Assembly (NCBI RefSeq): GCF_000003815.2
Contig: NC_049991.1
Location: 6,601,964 to 6,665,963 of the forward strand
Length of the DNA: 64,000 bases
Reading direction: 5' to 3'
From: Branchiostoma floridae
Taxonomy: Eukaryota; Chordata; Leptocardii; Amphioxiformes; Branchiostomatidae
Part shown: positions 1 to 11,100 of the stretch, piece after piece
Position numbering within the stretch: the first letter of the stretch is position 1
Layout of the letters: the number at the start of each line of letters is the position of its first letter
Program-made: the position numbers and the translations under genes
Notes under the pieces: generated by a model
Database searches by the model: none
What the model was told of the DNA's origin: nothing
What the model saw: the letters and a program-made list of their open reading frames with translations, nothing else

Positions 1-100
1 CATACCTCCTCGTAATTTAGAGCTCGCTGACAACTCGGCCGAGCTAAATTCTTGATTTGTAAAGGGGGCTTTAACTGACACTACGGCGAAAGGTCAACAT

Positions 101-478
101 GGGTAAACGACCGCTAGGTTGTTTCAGACCTGTCGTACTCAGGTGTGAAGAAAGAAAACATGGCGGTTGTTCGTCTTCACATGTTTTGCCTTATTGTCAG
201 GCATCTGGGTGTGTGCTTCTTCTTGTGGTAAGTCGGCTCAGCTGTTATTGTTCTTAAATGTTAACAATTACTGGTGATTCAGTATTGACTAGGGTCAAAA
301 GATAACATCAATGACATAACTTGGCCTACCCCACCCCCTCCCCTAAACCGACGCATGCAAGCATTACTGTAAATAAATGGGGAGGGGGAGGGTTATAACA
401 ATAAGTTAATTTTCGTCTTGCTCATTAGCAGTGGTTTTCTGAACTAGTACTGGTTATTGTACAAGGTAGTATTGCCAG
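101..478. repeat. Direct duplication, copy 1 (empty-site copy), with leader-exon-like ORF
   Basis: This block aligns with 553-803 continued at 2944-3072. Shared landmarks include gggtaaacga, tgtttcagacctgtcgtac and ttcagtattgactag. At 160-227 it carries an ATG followed by 22 hydrophobic-rich codons (starting MAVVRLHMFC) ending at a good donor (gtaagt), phase 2. This resembles a signal-peptide exon. Its phase does not fit exon 2 of the downstream esterase (phase 1), so no gene is assigned. The block lacks the LINE found in copy 2 and so shows the pre-insertion site near 342-356. Confidence 0.6.
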
Positions 479-803
479 GGACATTTTGACCCCTGTAGAA
501 GACAAACACGCTATCAAATTCCACCGTAACTGTAGACAAAGGGTCTACTTTGGGGTAAACGAGCGCCAGATTGTTTCAGACCTGTCGTACTGAGGTTGTC
601 GGAAGAAAGCGAACATGTCGGTTGTTCGTCTTCACATATTTTCCATTTATGTAACCATCGTCTGTGCCTCTTAAGCTTCTTGTGGTAAGTGCTCAGCGTT
701 ATTGTGTCTAAATGTTTACGATTACTGATTCAGTATTGACTAGAGTCAAAAGGTGACAAACTGTCAATGACATAACTTGCCCACTCCCCTATAAACTGAC
801 GTA

Positions 804-2932
804 ATGTAAAGGCACTCGTCGGTCTCGCAGGACCATGAGTAGTACTACATATAATTTCTACACAATGTACTTATTGTTTGTTTTTGCGTATACGTTTTGA
901 CCTTTTGTGTTCTGATGCATGTCTCTGCTTTTCTTCCCCCCGTTTTAGTCCCTCCTTGACTCCCTGTTTCCAACCAGTTCTGTTTGCTGCAAGTGTCTCC
1001 CAACTGTCAATGTTCATGTCGAGGGCTTTCAAGTCCCGTTTGATAACATCCTTAAAGCGTAGGTGGGGACGACCACGGGTTCTTGTCCCAGTAGCCAGTT
1101 CACTGTACAATAAGTCCTTTGGGATCCTCCCATCTGGCATACGGCACACATGACCAAGCCAGCGAAGTCTTCGCTGCGTCAGCAGCGTGAACATACTAGG
1201 AATATTAGCACGTGTAAGTACATCTACATTGGTGACATAATCACTCCACTTGATATGAAGAATTCTACGCAAGCAATGCATGTGAAATGTGTTAAGTTTC
1301 CTTTCCTGACTTGTGTATAGGGACCATGTTTCGCTGCCATAAAGCAGAACACTGAGCACACACGCCCTATAAACAGCAATCTTTGTGTGTATTGTAAGTT
1401 TCTGATTTCCCCAGACTCTCTTTTGTAGTCTGGCAAAAGTAGTTGCTGCTCGTCCTATTTTACAATTTATTTCAGCTTCCAGGGAAAGGTTGTCTGTCAC
1501 GGTGGACCCTAGGTAAGTAAACTTGGGAACCACTTCCAACTCATAATTGTTGATGGTGACTGCTGGGGGGTGGTCGACTCCCTGGCCCATCACTTGTGTT
1601 TTCTTTATACTTATGGTCAAGCTGAAGTCCTGACAGGCAGCAGAGAATTTGTCCAACAGTGTTTGTAGCTTGTTCACAGAGTGAGCTGCCAGTGCAGCAT
1701 CATCTGCAAATAGAAGGTCTCTGATAAGTACTTCACGGACTTTGGTTTTGGCTTTAAGTCTGGCCAAGTTGAAAAGTTTCCCATCTGACCTGGTGTGGAG
1801 ATACACTCCTTCAGTTGAAGAGCCGAAAGCATGTTTCAGCATTACTGCAAAGAAAATTCCGAACAGGGTTGGGGCCAATACGCAGCCCTGCTTTACCCCA
1901 CTGCGAATGTCGAAAGCTTCAGAGGACGATCCATCAAACTGGACAACTCCTTTCATACCTGTGTGAAAGGACTGGATCATCCTGAGAAGTTTCGGAGGGC
2001 ATCCGATCTTGACAAGTATTTTGAATAGGCCATCTCTGCTGACGAGATCAAAAGCTTTTGTTAGATCTATAAAAGCAATATAAAGAGGTTGTCTCTGTTC
2101 TCTGCATTTTTCTTGTAACTGTCGTAGGGAGAATATCATATCAATGGTGGAACGCTCTGACCTGAAGCCACATTGGGACTCCGGATACACTCTGTCAGCA
2201 AGTCGCTGCAGCCGACCTAGGACCACCCGTGCAAAGATTTTCCCCACAATACTGAGTAAGGAAATTCCGCGATAATTATTACAATCGCTTCTATCTCCTT
2301 TATTTTTGTATAATGTGACAATGTTTGAGTCTTTCATGTCCTGTGGTATCTCTCCCTCCTCCCAGCATTTACACAGTATATCATGCAGTTCAGGCAGCAG
2401 TACACCTTTAGCACTCTTGATGACCTCAGGAGGTATTCCGTCCATACCAGGTGCTTTACCTGAGCGCAGGCTGTCGATGGCTTTGCTCATCTCCTCCAAT
2501 GTTGGTACCGCATCCAGTTCCCACAAAACGGACAGAGTCTCGATGCTGTCCAGTGCTGTCTCATTTATGGCATTTTCCCTTGCATACAGCTCTGAATAAT
2601 GTTCTAGCCACCGTTCCATCTGCTTCCCTCTGTCAGTAATTGTTTCACCGGACAGAGACTTAAGAGGTGCGGAGCTATTTTGGGTTGGTCCAATGGCTTT
2701 CTTTATCCCCTCGTACATACCGCGGATGTTGCCTGTTTCCGCTGAAGACTGAATGCTTTTGCAAAGATCAAGCCAGAATTTGTTTGCACACTGTCGAGCC
2801 ATGCGCTGGACTTTGCTCCTGGCAGTTCTCAGGGCCTGCAAGGTTAGCTGACTGGGTGCGCGCTTATGCTCTAGAAGTGCTGTACGCTTTTCTTCAATGA
2901 CCACATTTAGTTCACTTGCGTACTCCTCAAAC
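804..2932 (-). mobile_element. 5'-truncated non-LTR retrotransposon (LINE) with target-site duplication
   Basis: The element lies between direct repeats of aaactgacgta at 793-803 and 2933-2943, read as a target-site duplication. It is minus-strand: the 5' end (high coordinates) is truncated within the coding region before the reverse transcriptase, and the 3' UTR is only about 67 bases with no poly-A. A short UTR without poly-A fits RTE-like elements, but the clade is not settled from the sequence alone. The intact duplication and open reading frame suggest a fairly young insertion. Confidence 0.8.
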
Positions 2933-3006
2933 AAACTGACGTAGGCAACTGTAATCAAATAGGAAGGGGGAGGGGTATAACTATAACAGTAAGCTAATTT
3001 TCTCAA
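871..3006 (-). CDS. LINE reverse transcriptase ORF (truncated, no endonuclease)
   Basis: A 711-codon open frame. The first ~21 residues (start MRKLAYCY) come from host DNA outside the element; element-derived sequence starts near VSLFEEYASEL. Reverse transcriptase motifs appear in order: APGMDGIPPEV (finger region), NYRGISLLS, FIDLTKAFD, SGVKQGCVLAPTLF and the catalytic FADD box at residues 433-436. A C-terminal region follows with LLYGSETW and RRLRWLGHVCRM, typical of RTE/CR1-like elements. The upstream apurinic endonuclease domain is absent, as expected of a 5'-truncated copy. The frame has no stop or frameshift, so the enzyme part could be intact, but the apparent start codon is accidental host sequence. 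Expression is unlikely without a host promoter. Confidence 0.8.
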   Translation of the reverse strand: MRKLAYCYSYTPPPSYLITVAYVSLFEEYASELNVVIEEKRTALLEHKRAPSQLTLQALRTARSKVQRMARQCANKFWLDLCKSIQSSAETGNIRGMYEGIKKAIGPTQNSSAPLKSLSGETITDRGKQMERWLEHYSELYARENAINETALDSIETLSVLWELDAVPTLEEMSKAIDSLRSGKAPGMDGIPPEVIKSAKGVLLPELHDILCKCWEEGEIPQDMKDSNIVTLYKNKGDRSDCNNYRGISLLSIVGKIFARVVLGRLQRLADRVYPESQCGFRSERSTIDMIFSLRQLQEKCREQRQPLYIAFIDLTKAFDLVSRDGLFKILVKIGCPPKLLRMIQSFHTGMKGVVQFDGSSSEAFDIRSGVKQGCVLAPTLFGIFFAVMLKHAFGSSTEGVYLHTRSDGKLFNLARLKAKTKVREVLIRDLLFADDAALAAHSVNKLQTLLDKFSAACQDFSLTISIKKTQVMGQGVDHPPAVTINNYELEVVPKFTYLGSTVTDNLSLEAEINCKIGRAATTFARLQKRVWGNQKLTIHTKIAVYRACVLSVLLYGSETWSLYTSQERKLNTFHMHCLRRILHIKWSDYVTNVDVLTRANIPSMFTLLTQRRLRWLGHVCRMPDGRIPKDLLYSELATGTRTRGRPHLRFKDVIKRDLKALDMNIDSWETLAANRTGWKQGVKEGLKRGEEKQRHASEHKRSKRIRKNKQ

Positions 3007-3072
3007 AGCTGATTTAAACTCTCAGCGTTGGCAGCGGTTTTCCTAACGAACTAGTGCTGGTTATTTTTGGAC

Positions 3073-3309
3073 AAGTTATTGCAAATATCTGTAGTGTTTA
3101 CGGAAGTAATTATTTGCGACGCCTCAGGGGTGAGCCAAACGGTAAAGTATTGTGTTCAGTCTGCAAGAATTCTAGGTATTGTACAGGAATGTGTCTACAG
3201 GAATGCTGGTCAATATTAATGTTGGAATTCCTGTCAGGGAGCCAGCCAGGGCAGGGCTGCTGGTAGCCTGTGTTTACACAATCTCTCGCTGGCTGGAGTT
3301 AATTACCCC
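3073..3309. other. Non-coding spacer
   Basis: Unique-looking sequence between the duplicated block and the foldback element. Short ORFs are present but show no recognisable domain. Confidence 0.4.
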
Positions 3310-3473
3310 TAATCTCCAAGCAGATCCTACAATGGCATAAGATAGTACCAAACTGGCCAAGGAGTGTAGACAGTCCATTTGCCATGTAGCAAAACTCACA
3401 CCTAACCCAGCTTCACTCCTCTGCCAGCTTTTAATACTATCTTATGCTACCGTAGGATCTGCTTGGATATTAA
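3310..3473. mobile_element. Foldback/MITE element, family A copy 1
   Basis: About 38-bp terminal inverted repeats: ccaagcagatcctac and gcataagatagta on the left match the reverse complement of tactatcttatgc and gtaggatctgcttgg on the right. It encodes nothing. A second copy with the same ends lies at about 43423-43647. Confidence 0.75.
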
Positions 3474-3509
3474 TCACCCCCTCCCCTCTCCTAGGGCGGC
3501 GGCAATTAT

Positions 3510-6500
3510 GGTCGCATAACACAGTATTTATGGGCGACCCCCGTGGACATAAGTAGGTCGGGCACAAAATAGGGCGTCGCAGTTCTTGAAAAGCCATAGA
3601 AATTTTTCTGTGCACGTCAGCGAGTCGGAAACTGTGGTGGATAGTAGAGTAATGTGTAAGTTTTGAGGCCATATGAGTTGGGTTACGATGTTTGTTTGGC
3701 TGGGTAGAATTTCGCGCACGAATCCGGTTCCCGCTACTTCCGTGTGTCGGCTGCAGTATGGTGACCTCCGCTGGGGGTCATTTCAAAGTGTTCTTTCTGG
3801 GAAAACGAGCAGGCAAACTTCATCTCATTTTCAAATATGTTGTAGATTATACCCTCAACTCCAACATATCGAATTCTTGTTAATTACTTTTGCACCCTGA
3901 TATATTTTTTGAGTCGTCGAACCACCTCACTTTGGGGTCCTTAACTATAGAAATCCCCATAGGCGAAAAACTGTGTTCTGCTACCTTTAACCACAATGGG
4001 AATTCCCCAGGGACGGGCAATAGCGTTGAATTTGACTGATATGTTAGGTACTGATGTCGGCTGACTTGAACTGTAACATTTTTGTTACCGTCAGACCCGC
4101 CGTTACCATGGCAACGGCCGCCATGACCGCGCCCTATGCTTAAGTATAGGACTTAGTGTGAGCCAATACCCGCTCTACCCCCCCCCCCTTTTTTTCGCCG
4201 AAAAAAAGACTAAACCCCAACCCCAATCACTCAGAACGTTAGAATAAGGTCTGGCAAGCACATTGTAGAAGAAAAAGTCAGCCAGAATATTACATTTGTT
4301 GAGATAATGAGACCAATTAGCGGTCCCTCAGATAGCCCTTGTACGGGGCCGACACCTGTGCTAGGCGTCGAAGTGCAAAGTTGGCCATATCTCAGGCACC
4401 ATTTGGATTTCTGTTCTAAAATTTGGTAGGGTTTTGTATCTTGACTAGTTTTATCGTATGAGCGAAAAAAAATCCAAGATCAAGTTTGCTTAAGGTCGCA
4501 TAACACAGTATTTATGGGCGACCCCCGTGGACATAAGTAGGTCGGGCACAAAATAGGGCGTCGCAGTTCTTGAAAAGCCATAGAAATTTTTCTGTGCACG
4601 TCAGCGAGTCGGAAACTGTGGTGGATAGTAGAGGAATGTGTAAGTTTTGAGGCCATATGAGTTGGGTTACGATGTTTGTTTGGCTGGGTAGAATTTCGCG
4701 CACGAATCCGGTTCCCGCTACTTCCGTGTGTCGGCTGCAGTATGGTGACCTCCGCTGGGGGTCATTTCAAAGTGTTCTTTCTGGGAAAACGAGCAGGCAA
4801 ACTTCATCTCATTTTCAAATATGTTGTAGATTATACCCTCAACTCCAACATATCGAATTCTTGTTAATTACTTTTGCACCCTGATATATTTTTTGAGTCG
4901 TCGAACCACCTCACTTTGGGGTCCTTAACTATAGAAATCCCCATAGGCGAAAAACTGTGTTCTGCTACCTTTAACCACAATGGGAATTCCCCAGGGACGG
5001 GCAATAGCGTTGAATTTGACTGATATGTTAGGTACTGATGTCGGCTGACTTGAACTGTAACATTTTTGTTACCGTCAGACCCGCCGTTACCATGGCAACG
5101 GCCGCCATGACCGCGCCCTATGCTTAAGTATAGGACTTAGTGTGAGCCAATACCCGCTCTACCCCCCCCCCCCTTTTTTTCGCCGAAAAAAAGACTAAAC
5201 CCCAACCCCAATCACTCAGAACGTTAGAATAAGGTCTGGCAAGCACATTGTAGAAGAAAAAGTCAGCCAGAATATTACATTTGTTGAGATAATGAGACCA
5301 ATTAGCGTCCCTCAGATAGCCCTTGTACGGGGCCGACACCTGTGCTAGGCGTCGAAGTGCAAAGTTGGCCATATCTCAGGCACCATTTGGATTTCTGTTC
5401 TAAAATTTGGTAGGGTTTTGTATCTTGACTAGTTTTATCGTATGAGCGATACAAAATCCAAGATCAAGTTTGCTTAAGGTCGCATAACACAGTATTTATG
5501 GGCGACCCCCGTGGACATAAGTAGGTCGGGCACAAAATAGGGCGTCGCAGTTCTTGAAAAGCCATAGAAATTTTTCTGTGCACGTCAGCGAGTCGGAAAC
5601 TGTGGTGGATAGTAGAGTAATGTGTAAGTTTTGAGGCCATATGAGTTGGGTTACGATGTTTGTTTGGCTGGGTAGAATTTCGCGCACGAATCCGGTTCCC
5701 GCTACTTCCGTGTGTCGGCTGCAGTATGGTGACCTCCGCTGGGGGTCATTTCAAAGTGTTCTTTCTGGGAAAACGAGCAGGCAAACTTCATCTCATTTTC
5801 AAATATGTTGTAGATTATACCCTCAACTCCAACATATCGAATTCTTGTTAATTACTTTTGCACCCTGATATATTTTTTGAGTCGTCGAACCACCTCACTT
5901 TGGGGTCCTTAACTATAGAAATCCCCATAGGCGAAAAACTGTGTTCTGCTACCTTTAACCACAATGGGAATTCCCCAGGGACGGACAATAGCGTTGAATT
6001 TGACTGATATGTTAGGTACTGATGTCGGCTGACTTGAACTGTAACATTTTTGTTACCGTCAGACCCGCCGTTACCATGGCAACGGCCGCCATGACCGCGC
6101 CCTATGCTTAAGTATAGGACTTAGTGTGAGCCAATACCCGCTCTACCCCCCCCCCCCTTTTTTTCGCCGAAAAAAAGACTAAACCCCAACCCCAATCACT
6201 CAGAACGTTAGAATAAGGTCTGGCAAGCACATTGTAGAAGAAAAAGTCAGCCAGAATATTACATTTGTTGAGATAATGAGACCAATTAGCGGTCCCTCAG
6301 ATAGCCCTTGTACGGGGCCGACACCTGTGCTAGGCGTCGAAGTGCAAAGTTGGCCATATCTCAGGCACCATTTGGATTTCTGTTCTAAAATTTGGTAGGG
6401 TTTTGTATCTTGACTAGTTTTATCGTATGAGCGAAAAAAAATCCAAGATCAAGTTTGCTTAAGGTCGCATAACACAGTATTTATGGGCGACCCCCGTGGA

Positions 6501-8109
6501 CATAAGTAGGTCGGGCACAAAATAGGGCGTCGCAATTCTTGAAAAGCCATAGAAATTTTTCTGTGCACGTCAGCGAGTCGGAAACTGTGGTGGATAGTAG
6601 AGGAATGTGTAAGTTTTGAGGCCATATGAGTTGGGTTACGATGTTTGTTTGGCTGGGTAGAATTTCGCGCACGAATCCGGTTCCCGCTACTTCCGTGTGT
6701 CGGCTGCAGTATGGTGACCTCCGCTGGGGGTCATTTCAAAGTGTTCTTTCTGGGAAAACGAGCAGGCAAACTTCATCTCATTTTCAAATATGTTGTAGAT
6801 TATACCCTCAACTCCAACATATCGAATTCTTGTTAATTACTTTTGCACCCTGATATATTTTTTGAGTCGTCGAACCACCTCACTTTGGGGTCCTTAACTA
6901 TAGAAATCCCCATAGGCGAAAAACTGTGTTCTGCTACCTTTAACCACAATGGGAATTCCCCAGGGACGGGCAATAGCGTTGAATTTGACTGATATGTTAG
7001 GTACTGATGTCGGCTGACTTGAACTGTAACATTTTTGTTACCGTCAGACCCGCCGTTACCATGGCAACGGCCGCCATGACCGCGCCCTATGCTTAAGTAT
7101 AGGACTTAGTGTGAGCCAATACCCGCTCTACCCCCCCCCCCCCTTTTTTTCGCCGAAAAAAAGACTAAACCCCAACCCCAATCACTCAGAACGTTAGAAT
7201 AAGGTCTGGCAAGCACATTGTAGAAGAAAAAGTCAGCCAGAATATTACATTTGTTGAGATAATGAGACCAATTAGCGGTCCCTCAGATAGCCCTTGTACG
7301 GGGCCGACACCTGTGCTAGGCGTCGAAGTGCAAAGTTGGCCATATCTCAGGCACCATTTGGATTTCTGTTCTAAAATTTGGTAGGGTTTTGTATCTTGAC
7401 TAGTTTTATCGTATGAGCGAAAAAAAATCCAAGATCAAGTTTGCTTAAGGTCGCATAACACAGTATTTATGGGCGACCCCCGTGGACATAAGTAGGTCGG
7501 GCACAAAATAGGGCGTCGCAGTTCTTGAAAAGCCATAGAAATTTTTCTGTGCACGTCAGCGAGTCGGAAACTGTGGTGGATAGTAGAGGAATGTGTAAGT
7601 TTTGAGGCCATATGAGTTGGGTTACGATGTTTGTTTGGCTGGGTAGAATTTCGCGCACGAATCCGGTTCCCGCTACTTCCGTGTGTCGGCTGCAGTATGG
7701 TGACCTCCGCTGGGGGTCATTTCAAAGTGTTCTTTCTGGGAAAACGAGCAGGCAAACTTCATCTCATTTTCAAATATGTTGTAGATTATACCCTCAACTC
7801 CAACATATCGAATTCTTGTTAATTACTTTTGCACCCTGATATATTTTTTGAGTCGTCGAACCACCTCACTTTGGGGTCCTTAACTATAGAAATCCCCATA
7901 GGCGAAAAACTGTGTTCTGCTACCTTTAACCACAATGGGAATTCCCCAGATTTTAGTCAGGCTAGGCTGCTGACTGATATGTTAGGTACTGATGTCGGCT
8001 GACTTGAACTGTAACATTTTTGTTACCGTCAGACCCGCCGTTACCATGGCAACGGCCGCCATGACCGCGCCCTATGCTTAAGTATAGGACTTAGTGTGAG
8101 CCAATACCC
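3510..8109. repeat. Tandem array of ~985-bp units (4.67 copies)
   Basis: Units start at 3510, 4494, 5478, 6463 and 7449 (ggtcgcataacac), giving periods of 984, 984, 985 and 986. Units are nearly identical. Differences include agtagagtaatg in units 1 and 3 versus agtagaggaatg in 2, 4 and 5, single-base changes, and poly-C tract length. Unit 5 stops after about 661 bases, and a ~21-base patch near 7950-7970 is replaced by unrelated sequence. Short ORFs (75 and 63 aa) recur in every unit, but no domain is recognised and they are probably incidental. The array ends 49 bases before exon 2 of esterase gene 1, so it probably sits in that gene's first intron or promoter region. Confidence 0.95.
4102..4115. 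promoter_or_regulatory. X-box (RFX-type) palindrome, repeated in each array unit
   Basis: GTTACCATGGCAAC matches the established RFX consensus of two GTNRCC half sites in inverted orientation with a 2-base gap. The identical motif recurs in every array unit (here in unit 1; also within 5086-5099, 6070-6083, 7056-7069 and 8040-8053). The match is visible; RFX binding and function are inference. Confidence 0.5.
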
Positions 8110-8158
8110 AACAGAATGTTAAGATTAGACATAGTAAACACATTTTCTTTCCCGATAG

Positions 8159-11100
8159 GTGCCTCAGCTGGCCAGGATGCGGGACCAGTTGTGTCCACCG
8201 TGAGTGGAAAAGTTAATGGAATGATCACACACACAACCGACCTTCCCGACAAACCGATCTACACTTTCCTGGGCATCCCGTACGCAGCGCCCCCTGTTGG
8301 AGACCTCCGGTACCGCCCGCCCGAGCCTGCCCCCCCGTGGGAGGGGGTCAGGGAGGCCGTGGAATATGGTCCTTACTGTCCGCAAAATCTTACCATGCTT
8401 AGCCAGCTAGAAGCACCTATCGCGTTTGGAGAGGACATGACCATGAACGAGGACTGTCTGACGGCCAACGTTTACACTCCGACTGTAGATCCAGATGCCA
8501 GTTTACCGGTAAGTTCTGACAGTACCTTATATATCAACTTCCTATCAACTATACTTGCCTTGGTAAAATCCGATGATCAATAGGGCCTTCATTTGCGTAT
8601 GTCAATCAAAAGCAAAACAGGAACAAAATAGGAATCGTTATTTGTGAAAAAAAATGGTAGGACACAGGTTGGTTAGTCATTGAATAACGAGGTTCTTTGT
8701 ACACAGCCAACAAACCATATTCCACCTATGTTAAATTTTCCTCTTGGGTATTACTAATATTGACTATTTAACATTACACTGCAGCAAAGGTGTCGCTTCT
8801 TACAGATACGGTCCCAAACGTCAAGGTTCTTTGTTTTATTTTGCTTAATCATTCTTGTAAACTGCACATAAACTGGATCTTTAAAATCATTATGTTTTTT
8901 TCTCAAACGTAACTTTTCTCTGACCCAATCGAACTTGTAATATTCTTCGCAGGTCCTTTTGTGGATCCACGGGGGAGGTTTAATGTGTTTTTACGGTTCA
9001 CCTCCTGGATGGGAGGCCATTGCTGCTTACCAAGACGTCGTGGTGGTCTCCTTCAACTACCGTCTCGGTGTGCTGGGTTTCCTCAGTACGGGGGACGAGA
9101 ACATGCCAGGAAACTACGGATTCCTGGATCAGGTCAGTGGGTTGTTCTGCTAAAAAAGTATAGATTGTGACATTGTAATTAAATTAAAGACAATATTGCA
9201 AGCTTTACGGTGAAACAAGCATCACTTAAGACATATACGTACCAAATATTTTTATCATTTGTCAACTCCTTCTTGGTGTGATTGTTTCGTCAGTACGGGA
9301 GATTAAAGAATTCCAGGAAACTTCTGCTTCCTGGATTAAGTCAGTGGCATCAAAATGGTGCAGTTAATTTAATACAAACCCTTTATATTCTTATTGTGTT
9401 CTATTACGTCATTGTTTTATAACATGTGGACTAACTTCTAACAATACAGGTCCGTGCCATGGAATGGGTGAAGGAGAACATCCAAAACTTCGGTGGAGAC
9501 CCAGAAAGAGTCACCATATTTGGAGAGTCGGCAGGCGCCATCAGCGTTTCCTACCAACTCCTGTCACCCCTCAGTAAAGGTCTGTTCCAAAGAGCCATCT
9601 CACAGAGCGGTACCTGGAAAACATTCCCCGTCAACCCCCAGCCACTCGCAGTCACTAAGATCATCGCAGAAAACGCCGGTTGCGAGTCGACAGAAGACAC
9701 GGCAATCCTAACGGCCTGTCTGAAAGAGAAGTCACCTGAAGAGCTTCTTGATGCATTCCAGGCCTTAGGGCCAATGGCGTATCTTGTACCGGTGGTTGAT
9801 GGAACATTTCTGACGACTGACCCCTCGGATCTGATGAAGAATGGAGAAATCAACACAGCAGACTATCTTCTTGGATTCAACAACCACGAGGGTGGCTGGA
9901 TGGGGCTCTCAAGCTTTCTTGAAGGGGACCCTCACGATGGCATAACTCAAGAGGAATTTGTGAAACTCCTCAAAACAACAATGTCATTTATCCACCATGT
10001 GAGTACGCAACACGTTTGATTAATTTGCAATACCCTTAATTAACTACTCTTTTGCTCTTTTGACCCCCCCCCCCCCCCTTCGTAATTTAAAAACGTCTTG
10101 GGTTACGCCCTTCGTAATTTAAAAACGTCTTGGGTTACGATCTCCAACTTTGGAGGGGTAATGTACTGGTATAGTTTATATTTTCTGTAATTTTGGTATT
10201 GTTATGACGTTATATGACGTAATTATGACTTCATGATGTCATATTTTGGGCTAAAACCGTGTGAAAGGGAAATTCCGCCATGAAGAGTACCTTTTTGGAA
10301 TCTGATTCTGCCAAGTCTTTTGTTGCCAACGATGTCATTTCTCCGCCATCTTGGATCGACAAGCATGAATTTTCTAAAATACGTTTTTTGTCTACACATT
10401 ACCCCAAAACACAATAGAAATGGACTGAAAGGGTTCAATTGAATGTGTTTTGTAAAGAACTCTAACATTGTATGCTTATTCTCATATATGCTCCTTCTGA
10501 TATCACGATCAGAGCAATCCAAACTTGGACAAGATGGTGGATGCCGTTGTCGCGGAGTACAAACCGACTAATCCCGACGACCCGATGTCAATCCTGTACC
10601 AGTTTACACACACCTCGGGAGATTCCTACTTTGCAGCTCCCACAATTCTTGTCGCAGAGAGTCATACCGGTGAGTATATAGCATTTCTATACACCTCACT
10701 TTTATTAACTTGAAAGTTCATCTGTGTTGGTAAAAGTCATTCTTGAAATAGTTGAACTGTAATTTCCCACACAAAAATTTGACTCACCCAAATTTTCGAC
10801 TTCACGTTGTCAAGGAATAAACAAACCACTGCTGTCGTGACGTCACGTTATGCAGATAGAACACGTGACTCAGCGAGCAGTGGATCATAGGTTGCAGGGA
10901 TTAAAGACGCTATCTACATCAGAGCTTCACAACCATCCCTGAATAGAGACGGTGGGCGCCATAGACTTCCTGCAACCTATGATCCGCTGCTCACTGGGTC
11001 ACGTGTTCTATCTGCATAACGTGAAAGCGGACCTCAGTTTTGTATTGCTTTACAGGTCGTCATGCTACATTGCTAGTTTTCGTTTTTCTCTTGATGAACT

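Larger units (their letters stand above)
553..3072. repeat. Direct duplication, copy 2, interrupted by a LINE
   Basis: Second copy of the block at 101-478, diverged by many substitutions and small indels. The leader-like ORF reappears at 614-684 (MSVVRLHIFS start, same donor gtaagt, same phase) but is broken by an in-frame TAA just before the donor. A LINE at 804-2932 splits this copy. Homology to copy 1 resumes at 2944 (poly-G-rich stretch, then aactagtgctggttatt). Confidence 0.6.

Noticed and set aside
160-227. Leader-like segment as the missing first exon of esterase gene 1
   Set aside because: Its donor is in phase 2 while exon 2 of gene 1 needs phase 1; joining them would shift the frame.
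3528-7839. Recurring 63- and 75-codon ORFs in each array unit
   Set aside because: They overlap each other on both strands, show no domain, and their conservation is explained by recent tandem duplication.
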